A stretch of 64,000 nt of DNA from Corynebacterium camporealensis (GTDB lineage Bacteria > Actinomycetota > Actinomycetes > Mycobacteriales > Mycobacteriaceae), in contig NZ_CP011311.1 of NCBI RefSeq assembly GCF_000980815.1, forward strand, positions 1,036,571 through 1,100,570, in the 5' to 3' direction. Below, piece by piece: positions 9,586 to 19,229 of this stretch. How positions within the stretch are numbered: the first letter of the stretch is position 1; every line of letters starts with the position of its first letter. Both the position numbers and the translations under genes were made by a program. A model generated the notes under the pieces. The model searched no databases. It worked only from the letters and a program-made list of their open reading frames with translations, and had not been told where the DNA came from.

Positions 9586-11226
9586 ATGGCGGAGCTGACG
9601 ATCTCCTCCGATGAGATCCGTAGCGCGATTGCGAACTACACCTCGAGCTACTCCGCGGAGGCCTCCCGTGAGGAGGTCGGCGTGGTCATTTCGGCAGCTG
9701 ACGGTATTGCGCAGGTTTCGGGCCTGCCATCCGTTATGGCGAATGAGCTGCTCGAGTTCCCAGGCGGCGTGATTGGCGTTGCACAGAACCTTGACACCAA
9801 CTCCATCGGTGTCGTGGTCCTGGGTAACTTCGAGTCCCTCAAGGAGGGCGACGAGGTCAAGAGGACCGGCGAGGTTCTCTCTATCCCTGTGGGCGAGGAC
9901 TTCCTCGGCCGCGTTATCAACCCACTGGGCCAGCCGATTGACGGCATGGGCCCGATTGAAGGCGAAGAGGACCGCGTCCTCGAGCTGCAGGCACCTTCCG
10001 TGCTGCAGCGTCAGCCAGTGGAAGAGCCGATGCAGACCGGCATCAAGGCTATCGATGCAATGACCCCGATCGGCCGTGGTCAGCGTCAGCTGATCATTGG
10101 CGACCGTAAGACCGGTAAGACCGCGGTTTGTATCGACACTATTTTGAACCAGAAGGCGAACTGGGAATCCGGCGATAAGAACAAGCAGGTACGCTGCATC
10201 TACGTCGCGATTGGCCAGAAGGGTTCCACCATTGCTGGTGTTCGCCGCACCCTCGAAGAGCACGGTGCGCTGGATTACACCACCATCGTTGCCGCACCTG
10301 CATCCGATTCCGCAGGCTTCAAGTGGCTGGCACCGTTCTCCGGTGCAGCACTGGGCCAGCACTGGATGTACCAGGGCAACCACGTCCTCATCATTTACGA
10401 TGATCTGACCAAGCAGGCTGAGGCCTACCGCGCCATCTCGCTGCTGCTGCGTCGTCCGCCGGGCCGCGAGGCTTACCCGGGTGACGTCTTCTACCTGCAC
10501 TCCCGTCTGCTGGAGCGTGCAGCGAAGCTTTCCGATGACATGGGCGCCGGCTCGATGACCGCACTGCCGATCATTGAGACCAAGGCTAACGACGTCTCTG
10601 CCTTCATCCCGACCAACGTTATTTCTATTACCGACGGCCAGGTCTTCCTGGAGTCCGACCTGTTCAACCAGGGCGTCCGTCCGGCAATTAACGTCGGTGT
10701 GTCCGTCTCCCGTGTGGGTGGCGCTGCACAAACCAAGGGTATGAAGAAGGTCGCCGGTAACCTGCGTCTGGACCTGGCTTCCTACCGTGACCTGCAGGCC
10801 TTCGCAGCCTTCGCTTCTGACCTGGACGCTGCGTCCAAGTCCCAGCTGGACCGTGGTGCACGCCTGGTCGAGCTGCTGAAGCAGTCTGAGTCTTCGCCGC
10901 AGCCGGTGGAGTACCAGATGGTCTCCATCTTCCTCGCAGACCAGGGAATCTTCGACGTCGTTCCCGTTGAAGATGTCCGTCGATTCGAGGTTGAGCTGCA
11001 TGAGCACCTCAACGCGAACACCCCTGAGGTCTTCGAGCAGATTGCTGGTGGCGTCGCCTTGACCGATGAGTCCAAGGACGCTCTTGTTTCGGCCGCTAAG
11101 GACTTCACTCCGAGCTTCCGTACCTCCGAGGGCAACAACATTGGCTCTGAGGCTCCGGCTGAACCGCTCGACGAAAGCGAAGTCCAGAAGACCGAGCTCA
11201 ACGTCTCCCGCAAGACGGCCAACTAG
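9586..11226 (+). CDS. atpA: ATP synthase F1 subunit alpha
   Basis: Alpha is the non-catalytic nucleotide-binding subunit of the F1 head. Walker A GDRKTGKT lies near residues 173-180, Walker B is in HVLIIYDDL, and the family signature [14 protein letters not shown] is present. ATG at 9586 (546 aa, [13 protein letters not shown]) is preceded by AGGA at 9577-9580 and starts like other actinobacterial alpha subunits; an upstream in-frame GTG at 9553 is rejected. The C-terminal 40 residues after about 505 form the charged actinobacterial extension, which in mycobacteria suppresses ATP hydrolysis. Confidence 0.96.
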   Translation: MAELTISSDEIRSAIANYTSSYSAEASREEVGVVISAADGIAQVSGLPSVMANELLEFPGGVIGVAQNLDTNSIGVVVLGNFESLKEGDEVKRTGEVLSIPVGEDFLGRVINPLGQPIDGMGPIEGEEDRVLELQAPSVLQRQPVEEPMQTGIKAIDAMTPIGRGQRQLIIGDRKTGKTAVCIDTILNQKANWESGDKNKQVRCIYVAIGQKGSTIAGVRRTLEEHGALDYTTIVAAPASDSAGFKWLAPFSGAALGQHWMYQGNHVLIIYDDLTKQAEAYRAISLLLRRPPGREAYPGDVFYLHSRLLERAAKLSDDMGAGSMTALPIIETKANDVSAFIPTNVISITDGQVFLESDLFNQGVRPAINVGVSVSRVGGAAQTKGMKKVAGNLRLDLASYRDLQAFAAFASDLDAASKSQLDRGARLVELLKQSESSPQPVEYQMVSIFLADQGIFDVVPVEDVRRFEVELHEHLNANTPEVFEQIAGGVALTDESKDALVSAAKDFTPSFRTSEGNNIGSEAPAEPLDESEVQKTELNVSRKTAN

Positions 11227-11279
11227 AGTTCGCACACTCTACAAACACCGTCTAGATAGAAGAAGGGAGGAGCGAAACC

Positions 11280-12266
11280 ATGGCTAATCTTCGCGAACTA
11301 CGCGACCGCATCAGGTCCGTCAATTCGACCAAGAAGATCACCAAGGCACAGGAGCTCATTGCTACCTCGCGCATTACCAAGGCGCAGGCCAGGGTCGAGG
11401 CTTCTCAGCCTTACGCACACGAGTTGTCCAACGTTATGAACAAGCTCGCGGCGGCTAGCTCGCTAGACCACCCGATGCTGCGTCAGTCTGAGGACTCGCG
11501 TGTTGCCGCGATTCTCGTGGTCACCTCTGACCGCGGTATGTGCGGTGGCTACAACAACAACGTCTTCAAGAAGGCAGCTTCTCTAGAAGCTCTGCTGAAG
11601 AAGGAAGGCTATGAGGTTGTCCGTTACGTCACGGGCAGCAAGGGCGTCGGCTTCTACAAGTTCCGTGAAGCCGAGGTCGCGGGTAGCTGGACCGGTTTCT
11701 CTCAGGATCCGTCCTGGGAGGCAACTCACGATGTCCGCCGTCACATGATTGAGGGCTTCATCGCCGGTTCCAACGGCACCACCCCAGCCCGCGAGGGCCT
11801 GCATACCGAAGGCGAGGGCGAAGGTATCCGCGGCTTCGACCAGGTTCACGTGGTCTACACGGAGTTTGAGTCCATGCTGACTCAGACCGCACGTGCGCAG
11901 CAGCTGCTGCCGGTGGAGCCAGTTATTCAGGATGAGGAATACCACCTTGGTGAGTCCGCACTGTCGGACGATAACTCCACTGAGGTTGCACCGGACTTCG
12001 ATTTCGAGCCGGATGCAGACACCCTGCTGGAAGCTCTGCTTCCGCAGTACGTCTCCCGTATCCTGTTTGCTATGTTCTTGGAGGCTTCTGCTTCCGAGTC
12101 CGCTGCACGCCGTACCGCAATGAAGTCTGCAACTGACAACGCAACCGACTTGGTCAAGGACCTGTCGCGCGTGGCCAACCAGGCCCGTCAGGCGCAGATT
12201 ACCCAGGAAATTACAGAGATCGTCGGTGGCGCTGGTGCGCTCGCCGAAAGCGCAGAAAGTGACTAG
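11280..12266 (+). CDS. atpG: ATP synthase F1 subunit gamma
   Basis: The central rotor shaft, 328 aa. The N-terminal coiled-coil helix starts MANLRELRDRIRSVNSTKKITKAQ (the family's opening) and pairs with the C-terminal helix ending near residue 320. The central Rossmann-like part contains VTSDRGMCGGYNNNVF. An acidic stretch of roughly 215-245 lies between the two and probably contains the actinobacterial loop. A GGGAGGAG ribosome binding site sits just upstream of ATG 11280. Confidence 0.95.
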   Translation: MANLRELRDRIRSVNSTKKITKAQELIATSRITKAQARVEASQPYAHELSNVMNKLAAASSLDHPMLRQSEDSRVAAILVVTSDRGMCGGYNNNVFKKAASLEALLKKEGYEVVRYVTGSKGVGFYKFREAEVAGSWTGFSQDPSWEATHDVRRHMIEGFIAGSNGTTPAREGLHTEGEGEGIRGFDQVHVVYTEFESMLTQTARAQQLLPVEPVIQDEEYHLGESALSDDNSTEVAPDFDFEPDADTLLEALLPQYVSRILFAMFLEASASESAARRTAMKSATDNATDLVKDLSRVANQARQAQITQEITEIVGGAGALAESAESD

Positions 12267-13715
<1,449 letters not shown>

Positions 13716-13725
13716 GGAGAGGCAC

Positions 13726-14094
13726 ATGGCTGAAATCACTGCCGAACTGGTTGCCGTCGAGCGCCTGCTGTGGACCGGTAAGGCCACTATGGTGACGGCT
13801 GAGACCACCGAGGGTGAGATCGGCGTGCTTCCTGGACACGAGCCGATGGTTGGCCAGCTGGCCGAAAACGGTGTCGTGACCATCCATCCAGTCGACGGCG
13901 ACCGCAAGGTTGCCGCCGTCCAGGGTGGGTTCCTCTCCGTAACCCAGGACAAGATCACCGTCTTGGCTGAGTGGGCTCAGTGGTCCGACGAGGTCGACGA
14001 CAAGGCATTGGAAGCAGACGCTGAGTCTGGTTCCGATCAGGATAAGTCCCGCGCTGACGCTGCACGCCGCGCCGTGCGTCGTTCCGAGCGCTAG
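13726..14094 (+). CDS. atpC: ATP synthase F1 subunit epsilon
   Basis: Epsilon regulates ATP hydrolysis from the rotor foot. The N-terminal beta-sandwich domain is clear ([16 protein letters not shown] near residue 30, [20 protein letters not shown] near 65). The C-terminal part (95-122) is a short charged tail, shorter than the two-helix domain of E. coli, as is normal in Actinobacteria. It is the last gene of the operon, ending before the terminator at 14163. Confidence 0.94.
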   Translation: MAEITAELVAVERLLWTGKATMVTAETTEGEIGVLPGHEPMVGQLAENGVVTIHPVDGDRKVAAVQGGFLSVTQDKITVLAEWAQWSDEVDDKALEADAESGSDQDKSRADAARRAVRRSER

Positions 14095-14162
14095 GTTTCT
14101 TCCAACTCAGTTACGGGCTGAGGAGATTCAAGGGCAGCAATTCCGCCCTTCCGCTCTCAAAC

Positions 14163-14217
14163 GTGCGGCCCCTGGTTCTTTCCCACAGTGGAAAGGCCAG
14201 GGGCCACACGTCGTTTT
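14163..14217 (+). terminator. Terminator of the atp operon
   Basis: A long stem pairs GTGCGGCCCCTGG (14163-14175) with CCAGGGGCCACAC (14197-14209), with an inner arm TTTCC (14179-14183) to GGAAA (14190-14194). CGTTTT follows. It is one of the strongest hairpins in the window, fitting the end of a highly expressed operon. Confidence 0.85.
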
Positions 14218-14266
14218 GGAGCCCTTTACACATGAGCAAAAGATGTCGAAAACCACACAGAAATTG

Positions 14267-14297
14267 TTGACACTACAAGGGTTGTAGGGATTAAAAT
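14267..14297 (+). promoter_or_regulatory. Candidate promoter with a palindromic operator upstream of the DUF2550 gene
   Basis: TTGACA (14267-14272) and TTAAAA/TAAAAT (14291-14297) form a recognisable -35/-10 pair with an 18-19 base spacer. The perfect palindrome CTACAA-GGG-TTGTAG (14273-14287) lies inside the spacer, where a bound repressor would block polymerase. The regulator is unknown. Confidence 0.5.
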
Positions 14298-14339
14298 CTC
14301 AGCTATATCTAAACAACCCTGGGGAATGGAGCGGTTTCC

Positions 14340-14813
14340 TTGAGCATTTGGAGCATCCTTGGCTGGCTGCTGGCCGGCTTCGTCCTGATTTGTGTGTGTC
14401 TTGCTGCGCTTCGCTTCTTCACGCTGCGCTCTCGCGGCACCACAGTGCTCCTGCGCCCGATGCCCGCGAAAGACAGCCATTCCTGGCGTCACGGCATCCT
14501 GCGCTATAAGGGCGAGACTGCTCAGTACTTTATGCTCCGCTCCGTATGGCCAACCTGTGACCTCAAGTTCCCACGCTTCGATATCGAGATTCTTGGCACC
14601 CGCCAGATTGACGATGTCGAAGCTACTTTTATGTCCGAAGCCAGCGATGTTGTGCATTTCCGCACTGGCGACAAGGAATACGAAATCGCCTCCGACCAAC
14701 ACGGAATGATGGCATTCTGCGCTTGGATTGAAGCAGCGCCTTCGAGGCGTCAAGAAAAGGTCGATTTCAAGCGCCTGCAGCAACGGGCCACCCGCACGTC
14801 GAAACCAGAATAG
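14340..14813 (+). CDS. DUF2550 family membrane-anchored protein
   Basis: A 157 aa protein of the actinobacterial DUF2550 family; its function is not known. One N-terminal transmembrane helix (about residues 5-24) is followed by a soluble domain with RGTTVLLRPMPAKDSHSWRHGILRY and LRSVWPTCDLKFPRFDIEI. The domain should face the cytoplasm, since basic residues follow the helix. TTG at 14340 is the start, supported by GGAG at 14328-14331. Its place between atpC and nucS is conserved in Corynebacterium and Mycobacterium, which supports the family call. Confidence 0.8.
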   Translation: MSIWSILGWLLAGFVLICVCLAALRFFTLRSRGTTVLLRPMPAKDSHSWRHGILRYKGETAQYFMLRSVWPTCDLKFPRFDIEILGTRQIDDVEATFMSEASDVVHFRTGDKEYEIASDQHGMMAFCAWIEAAPSRRQEKVDFKRLQQRATRTSKPE

Positions 14814-14820
14814 AACCTTA

Positions 14821-14826
14821 TAGGGT
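14821..14826 (+). promoter_or_regulatory. Candidate -10 box for leaderless nucS
   Basis: TAGGGT (14821-14826) ends six bases before the nucS ATG at 14833 and no Shine-Dalgarno lies between. This suggests that nucS can be transcribed as a leaderless message separately from the DUF2550 gene. Confidence 0.45.
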
Positions 14827-14832
14827 AGAGGG

Positions 14833-15525
14833 ATGCGCTTAGTCATCGCTCGTTGCTCAGTAGATTACGTCGGTCGCCTCGACGCCCACCTTCCACTTGC
14901 CGATAGGCTCATCCTCGTCAAAGCCGATGGCTCTGTCTCGGTGCATGCCGACGACCGCGCCTACAAGCCCCTGAATTGGATGACCCCGCCGTGCACGATT
15001 GAAGAATCCACCATCGAAGACATCGACGGCGAAGACACCGGCGAAACCCTCTGGCTAGTCGAAAACCCCAAGGGCGAACAGCTGCGAATCACCCTGGCCG
15101 AAATCCACCAGGACATCAGCTTTGATCTCGGCGAAGACCCAGGACTCGTCAAAGACGGCGTCGAAGCCCACCTCCAGGAACTCCTCGCCGAGCACATCGA
15201 CACCCTCGGCGAAAACTACACCCTGGTGCGCCGCGAGTACCCCACAGCCATTGGCCCAGTAGACATCATGGCCAAGGACGCCGACGGCAAGCATGTCGCC
15301 GTCGAGGTCAAGCGCCGCGGTGGCATCGATGGCGTCGAACAGCTCACCCGCTACCTGGAACTGCTTAACCGCGACGAACTCCTCGCACCTGTCCAAGGCG
15401 TTATTGCCGCCCAGGAACTCAAGCCGCAGGCTCGCACCCTGGCCGAAGATCGCGGCATCCGCTGCGTCATCCTGGACTACCAGGAACTGCGTGGCATCGA
15501 GTCCAACGAATTGCGGCTGTTTTAA
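14833..15525 (+). CDS. nucS: Mismatch-specific endonuclease NucS/EndoMS
   Basis: NucS cuts both strands at G-T, G-G and T-T mismatches and performs mismatch repair in Actinobacteria that lack MutS and MutL. The N-terminal DNA-binding domain begins [20 protein letters not shown]. The C-terminal RecB-like nuclease core shows [19 protein letters not shown] followed by KRRGG, giving the D-x(n)-E-x-K catalytic pattern around residues 140-160, then [11 protein letters not shown]. The 230 aa length is normal. In known systems NucS acts with the beta clamp through a C-terminal peptide; the tail here ends [11 protein letters not shown]. Confidence 0.93.
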   Translation: MRLVIARCSVDYVGRLDAHLPLADRLILVKADGSVSVHADDRAYKPLNWMTPPCTIEESTIEDIDGEDTGETLWLVENPKGEQLRITLAEIHQDISFDLGEDPGLVKDGVEAHLQELLAEHIDTLGENYTLVRREYPTAIGPVDIMAKDADGKHVAVEVKRRGGIDGVEQLTRYLELLNRDELLAPVQGVIAAQELKPQARTLAEDRGIRCVILDYQELRGIESNELRLF

Positions 15526-15809
15526 TGCCTAGGCGCAACCGACGCATCCGCCCCGAGACCAGGCCACTGCCTCGCGATGGCGCCGCCTTCCTAGGCTCCC
15601 AAACCGTGCCTGGCCCTAGCTGGACGAACGGTGAGCCTTTCATCATGCGGCATATCGGTGCCTCCCGGGCCACCAAGTACTACATCTGCCCAGGCTGTAA
15701 CCAAAACATCCCGCCTGGCGTTGCCCACATCGTGGCCTGGCCTCGGGACTTCGCCGGCCAAGGCGATGACCGCCGCCACTGGCATCGCCACTGCTGGGAA
15801 CGCAGGTAG
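15525..15809 (+). CDS. Small conserved zinc-ribbon-like protein coupled to nucS
   Basis: A 94 aa basic protein of unknown function that starts on the last base of the nucS stop (TAATG). A Cys pair YYICPGCNQNI (near residues 53-60) and a later H-W-H-x-H-C cluster (RRHWHRHCWERR at the C-terminus) could bind one zinc ion. A related ORF directly after nucS is, as far as I recall, common in Corynebacteriales. Overlapping stop and start suggest co-translation with NucS, but no role in mismatch repair has been established to my knowledge. Confidence 0.75.
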   Translation: MPRRNRRIRPETRPLPRDGAAFLGSQTVPGPSWTNGEPFIMRHIGASRATKYYICPGCNQNIPPGVAHIVAWPRDFAGQGDDRRHWHRHCWERR

Positions 15810-15819
15810 GATAGCGGCC

Positions 15820-16134
15820 ATGATTGTTGCATTTTCTGTTGCCCCAGTCGTGGTCGAGACCCCGGACGCAGAGATGTCCGAGGCGGTCTCCGAGGCCGTG
15901 CGCGTGGTCCGCGAATCCGGCCTGCCGAACGAGACCAACGCCATGTTCACGCTCATCGAAGGCGAGTGGGACGAGGTCTTTTCCGTCATCAAGAAGGCCA
16001 CCGACGCCGTGCGCGCAGTATCGCCGCGTACCTCGCTGGTGATTAAGGCCGATATCCGCGAAGGGGTTACCGGCCAGCTGCACGACAAAGTAGAGGCCGT
16101 CAACCGCCGTCTGAACACCGACAAGGAGAAGTAA
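15820..16134 (+). CDS. Thiamine-binding/MTH1187 (YkoF-like) family protein
   Basis: A 104 aa protein of the small ferredoxin-fold family variously called MTH1187, YqgV or DUF77, members of which bind thiamine or related compounds. Conserved family elements are FSVAPVVV near the N-terminus, TNAMFTLIEGEWDEVFSVIKKA and SLVIKADIREG. ATG at 15820 is the start; an upstream in-frame extension to 15631 overlaps the preceding gene and is not family-like. It abuts the next gene exactly (TAA then ATG at 16135), suggesting a shared transcript. Confidence 0.82.
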   Translation: MIVAFSVAPVVVETPDAEMSEAVSEAVRVVRESGLPNETNAMFTLIEGEWDEVFSVIKKATDAVRAVSPRTSLVIKADIREGVTGQLHDKVEAVNRRLNTDKEK

Positions 16135-17019
16135 ATGACGAACCCTAATGCCGGATTTACCGGCGGTGCTTTTGACCTAAGCCAGCTTAAAGAAACCTCG
16201 CAGCAAGAAGTCGCCGACAGCGCTTCCTTCTTTACCGTTACTGAGGAGAACTTCGAACAAGACCTCGTACGTCGTTCTGCTGAGGTCCCTGTCGTAGCAC
16301 TGATCGGTAGCTCTCGTTCCAGCGCCTCGGAGGAACTGCGCAAGGACTTCGCCGACCTGGCCAAGCAGGGCGGCGGCAAGTTCGTCGTCGGCTACGTCGA
16401 TGCCGATAAGACCCCACAGATCGCCCAGGTCTTCGGCGTGAAGAACCTGCCGACCACCGTGGCCCTCGCCGCCGGTCAGCCGGTCACCAACTTTGAAGGC
16501 GCCCAGCCGCGTGAGGCCCTGCAGCAGTGGACCGACATGTTGGCTCAAAAGCTTGGACCTCAGCTTTCCGGCGCTTCTGAGCAGCCACAGGAAGAGGAAG
16601 AAGAACCTACCGATCCGCGCCTGCTCGCTGCCGAAGAAGCGCTCAACCGCGGCGACTTCGATGCCGCCACTGCCACCTATGACGAGATTCTCGCCTCCGA
16701 GCCGGACAACGCCGAAATCAAGCAGGCCCGCGATACCGTCCAGTTGTTGCGTCGCCTGCAGGGCACTGGCACCGATCCATTGGGTGCCGCAGACGCCGCG
16801 CCTGACGATGTCAACGCCCAACTCGTCGCCGCCGACTCCGAAGTCGTAGCCGGCACGCCCGAGAAGGCCTTCGATCGTCTCCTGGACTTCATCCAGACCC
16901 ATGCCGGAGACGACAAACAGGCGGCCAAAGACCGCCTGTTGGAGCTATTTAAGCTTTACGATGCCGCTGACCCCCGCGTGCTCGACGCCCGCACGCGCCT
17001 CGCCAGCGCTCTCTACTAA
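16135..17019 (+). CDS. Thioredoxin-fold/TPR protein (CnoX/YbbN-like), no CxxC
   Basis: A 294 aa cytoplasmic protein. A thioredoxin fold spans about residues 30-140 (SFFTVTEENFEQDLV, VPVVALIGSS, FVVGYVDADKTPQIAQVFGVK, LPTTVALAAGQPV). Where thioredoxin has its redox CxxC there is SSRSSAS, so the domain cannot do dithiol chemistry. Tetratricopeptide-like repeats follow from about 165 (LLAAEEALNRGDFDAATATY) to the C-terminus. The architecture is that of E. coli CnoX (YbbN), a chaperone-linked holdase; a co-chaperone role here is inferred from architecture only. Confidence 0.85.
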   Translation: MTNPNAGFTGGAFDLSQLKETSQQEVADSASFFTVTEENFEQDLVRRSAEVPVVALIGSSRSSASEELRKDFADLAKQGGGKFVVGYVDADKTPQIAQVFGVKNLPTTVALAAGQPVTNFEGAQPREALQQWTDMLAQKLGPQLSGASEQPQEEEEEPTDPRLLAAEEALNRGDFDAATATYDEILASEPDNAEIKQARDTVQLLRRLQGTGTDPLGAADAAPDDVNAQLVAADSEVVAGTPEKAFDRLLDFIQTHAGDDKQAAKDRLLELFKLYDAADPRVLDARTRLASALY

Positions 17020-17048
17020 GGGTGCGGCCTAAGCCGCACCCTTTTCTT
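17020..17048 (+). terminator. Intrinsic terminator after the CnoX-like gene
   Basis: GGGTGCGGC (17020-17028), loop CTAA, GCCGCACCC (17033-17041), then TTTTCTTATT. It begins on the base after the stop codon. The U-tract makes it a textbook terminator on the plus strand. Confidence 0.92.
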
Positions 17049-17051
17049 ATT

Positions 17052-17096
17052 CGTTCGATGGTACGAGCGCGCTAGGCAAGCTCGTACCATTGAACG
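17052..17096 (-). terminator. Long inverted repeat spanning the glgB stop codon
   Basis: Arms of 17 bases, CGTTCGATGGTACGAGC (17052-17068) and GCTCGTACCATTGAACG (17080-17096), pair except at one position. The 11-base loop contains the glgB stop codon (17072-17074). Plus-strand RNA would close the odd position with a G-U wobble, whereas the glgB message would have an A-C mismatch. No U-tract follows on either strand, so it may be an RNA-stabilising structure rather than a simple terminator. Confidence 0.55.
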
Positions 17097-19189
17097 GAGT
17101 GCGCAGGCATCTGCAGCTGCATCGCGTTGTCCTGTGAGGTCACCTGCTGCGGCAGGTCGGTGCCTGCGCCACAGTAGACAGCGTCATCGGTGTTGATGAC
17201 CATCTTCCAGTTTCCGTCCTTGGGCACCCACATCTGGTAGTTGTCGATGGCATTGCCGGAGAAGTTGCACACTGCCAGTAGCGTTTCACCGTTGCTGCCG
17301 TAGCGCACATAGCCCAGCACGCTGTTGTTGTAGTCATCGGCCTTGGTCCACTGGAAGCCCTCACCAGTAAAGTCCTGCGACCACAGGGCAGGCTGATCCT
17401 TGTAGACGGTATTCAGGTCGCGGACTAGGCGCTTGATGCCGTGGTGGAATTCGCTGCCCCAACCTTCCAGGTTGGACCAATCCACGGAGAAGCCCTCCGC
17501 CCACTCAGTTTCCTGGCCGAACTCCTGGCCCATAAACAGCAACTTCTTGCCCGGGTGGGAGAACATGTAGCCAAACAACGAGCGCAGGCCGGCGGCCTTG
17601 TTCCAGTTATCGCCCGGAATGCGCGTCCACAGCGAACCCTTGCCGTGGACGACCTCGTCGTGGCTAAAGGGCAGCACGTAGCGCTCCGAGAATGCGTAGA
17701 CCAGCGAGAAAGTCAAACCATCGTGGTGGTGACTGCGATAAATCGGATCCTTTTGGAAGTACTCCAAAGTGTCGTTCATCCAGCCCATGTTCCACTTCAG
17801 GCTAAAGCCCAGACCACCCTCAGAAGTCGGTGCGGTCACCCCTGGCCAGGAGGTAGATTCCTCAGCAATGGTGAGCAGGCCAGGGAAGTGGCGATGCACC
17901 GTCGCATTCGTCTCCTGCAAGAAGGCGACAGCCTCGAGGTTCTCGCGACCGCCGTACTGATTAGGCAGCCACTCATCACGCGAGTAATCCAGATACAGCA
18001 TCGAGGCGACGGCATCCACGCGCAGACCATCGATGTGGAATTCCTCCGCCCAATACAACGCATTGGCCACCAGGAAGTTACGGACCTCATTGCGGCCAAA
18101 GTCGAAGACGTAGGTTCCCCAATCCGACTGTTCACCGCGACGCCAGTCCGGGTGCTCATAGAGTGCTGAACCATCAAAGCGACCCAACGCGAACTCATCC
18201 TTCGGGAAGTGGGCAGGCACCCAGTCGACGATGACGCCGATGCCGGCGTTGTGCAGGTCATCGATAAGCGCGCGCAGCTCATCCGGGTCTCCCCAGCGAG
18301 CCGACGGAGCATAGTAACCAGACACCTGGTAACCCCAGGACCCGCCGAAGGGGTGCTCAGCCACCGGTAGGAACTCCACGTGGGTGAAGTTGTGCTCCAA
18401 CAGGTAATCAATGAGTTCCGCGCGCAGCGAGGCATAGTTCGAACCCTGCTTCCAGGAACCGACATGCAGCTCGTAGATGCTCATCGGGACATTGAGGTCC
18501 TCATTGCGAGCTTCCATCCACTCCGAGTCATTCCACTCGTAGTCTTCATCCACGACCACCGAGGCAGTCTCCGGCGGGGCCAAGGTTTTGCGCGCCATGG
18601 GATCAGACTTATCGATGCGCTGACCGTGCGCCGTCTGAATCGCAAACTTGTACTGCTCACCAGCACCAATGCCCGGGATGAAGACTTCCCAGATACCAGT
18701 CGAGCCCAGCGAACGCATCGGGTACTGGGTTGGGTTCCAACCACAGAAGTGACCCACCACAGCGACACCGCGGGCATTCGGCGCCCACACCGCAAAGGAC
18801 ACGCCATCAACTGGGCCGAGATCCGTCTCGTAGTGACGCACGTGCGCACCTAAGACCTCCCAGAGGCGCTCGTGGCGGCCTTCACCAATGAGGTGCTGGT
18901 CGAAGCTCGTCAGCGTGGGCAGGAAGTGGTAGCCACAAGCGACCTCGCGGGCAGGCTGGCCCGGGTAGGTAATGGCCAGGCGGTAGTCCTGCTCCTCAGG
19001 AAGCGGGGCTTCCCAGATGTCGTCGCCCACAGGTTCCATCGGAATGGTGGCATCGGCAGTGCGGACCTCGATTGCTTCCGCATTCGGGCGGCGGGTGCGC
19101 ACCACGCCGTCGTGCCAGCCATAGAAATCATGCGGGGCATGGTGTTGGCAGTTATTCAGTCGCGCAAGGTCTGCAGCGGGGATAGTCAT
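17072..19189 (-). CDS. glgB: 1,4-alpha-glucan branching enzyme
   Basis: GlgB (GH13_8) introduces alpha-1,6 branches into linear alpha-glucan. An N-terminal N1-type domain (residues 1-90) is followed by CBM48 (about 100-200), the GH13 barrel and a C-terminal beta domain. Catalytic residues are visible: nucleophile Asp392 in GLRVDAVAS, acid/base Glu443 or Glu444 in TIAEEST, and the transition-state motif FSHDEVVHGKGSL. The 705 aa length is close to the usual 730. It lies 40 bases downstream of glgE in a two-gene operon. The last codons form one arm of the hairpin at 17052-17096. Confidence 0.96.
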   Translation of the reverse strand: MTIPAADLARLNNCQHHAPHDFYGWHDGVVRTRRPNAEAIEVRTADATIPMEPVGDDIWEAPLPEEQDYRLAITYPGQPAREVACGYHFLPTLTSFDQHLIGEGRHERLWEVLGAHVRHYETDLGPVDGVSFAVWAPNARGVAVVGHFCGWNPTQYPMRSLGSTGIWEVFIPGIGAGEQYKFAIQTAHGQRIDKSDPMARKTLAPPETASVVVDEDYEWNDSEWMEARNEDLNVPMSIYELHVGSWKQGSNYASLRAELIDYLLEHNFTHVEFLPVAEHPFGGSWGYQVSGYYAPSARWGDPDELRALIDDLHNAGIGVIVDWVPAHFPKDEFALGRFDGSALYEHPDWRRGEQSDWGTYVFDFGRNEVRNFLVANALYWAEEFHIDGLRVDAVASMLYLDYSRDEWLPNQYGGRENLEAVAFLQETNATVHRHFPGLLTIAEESTSWPGVTAPTSEGGLGFSLKWNMGWMNDTLEYFQKDPIYRSHHHDGLTFSLVYAFSERYVLPFSHDEVVHGKGSLWTRIPGDNWNKAAGLRSLFGYMFSHPGKKLLFMGQEFGQETEWAEGFSVDWSNLEGWGSEFHHGIKRLVRDLNTVYKDQPALWSQDFTGEGFQWTKADDYNNSVLGYVRYGSNGETLLAVCNFSGNAIDNYQMWVPKDGNWKMVINTDDAVYCGAGTDLPQQVTSQDNAMQLQMPAHSVQWYELA

Positions 19190-19229
19190 CGGAATGAGAT
19201 GTCCTTAGAAAAATCGGTAGGAAAGAAAA

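Noticed and set aside
9343..11235. 630 aa minus-strand ORF opposite atpA
   Set aside because: Antisense shadow of a highly codon-biased gene; no family features.
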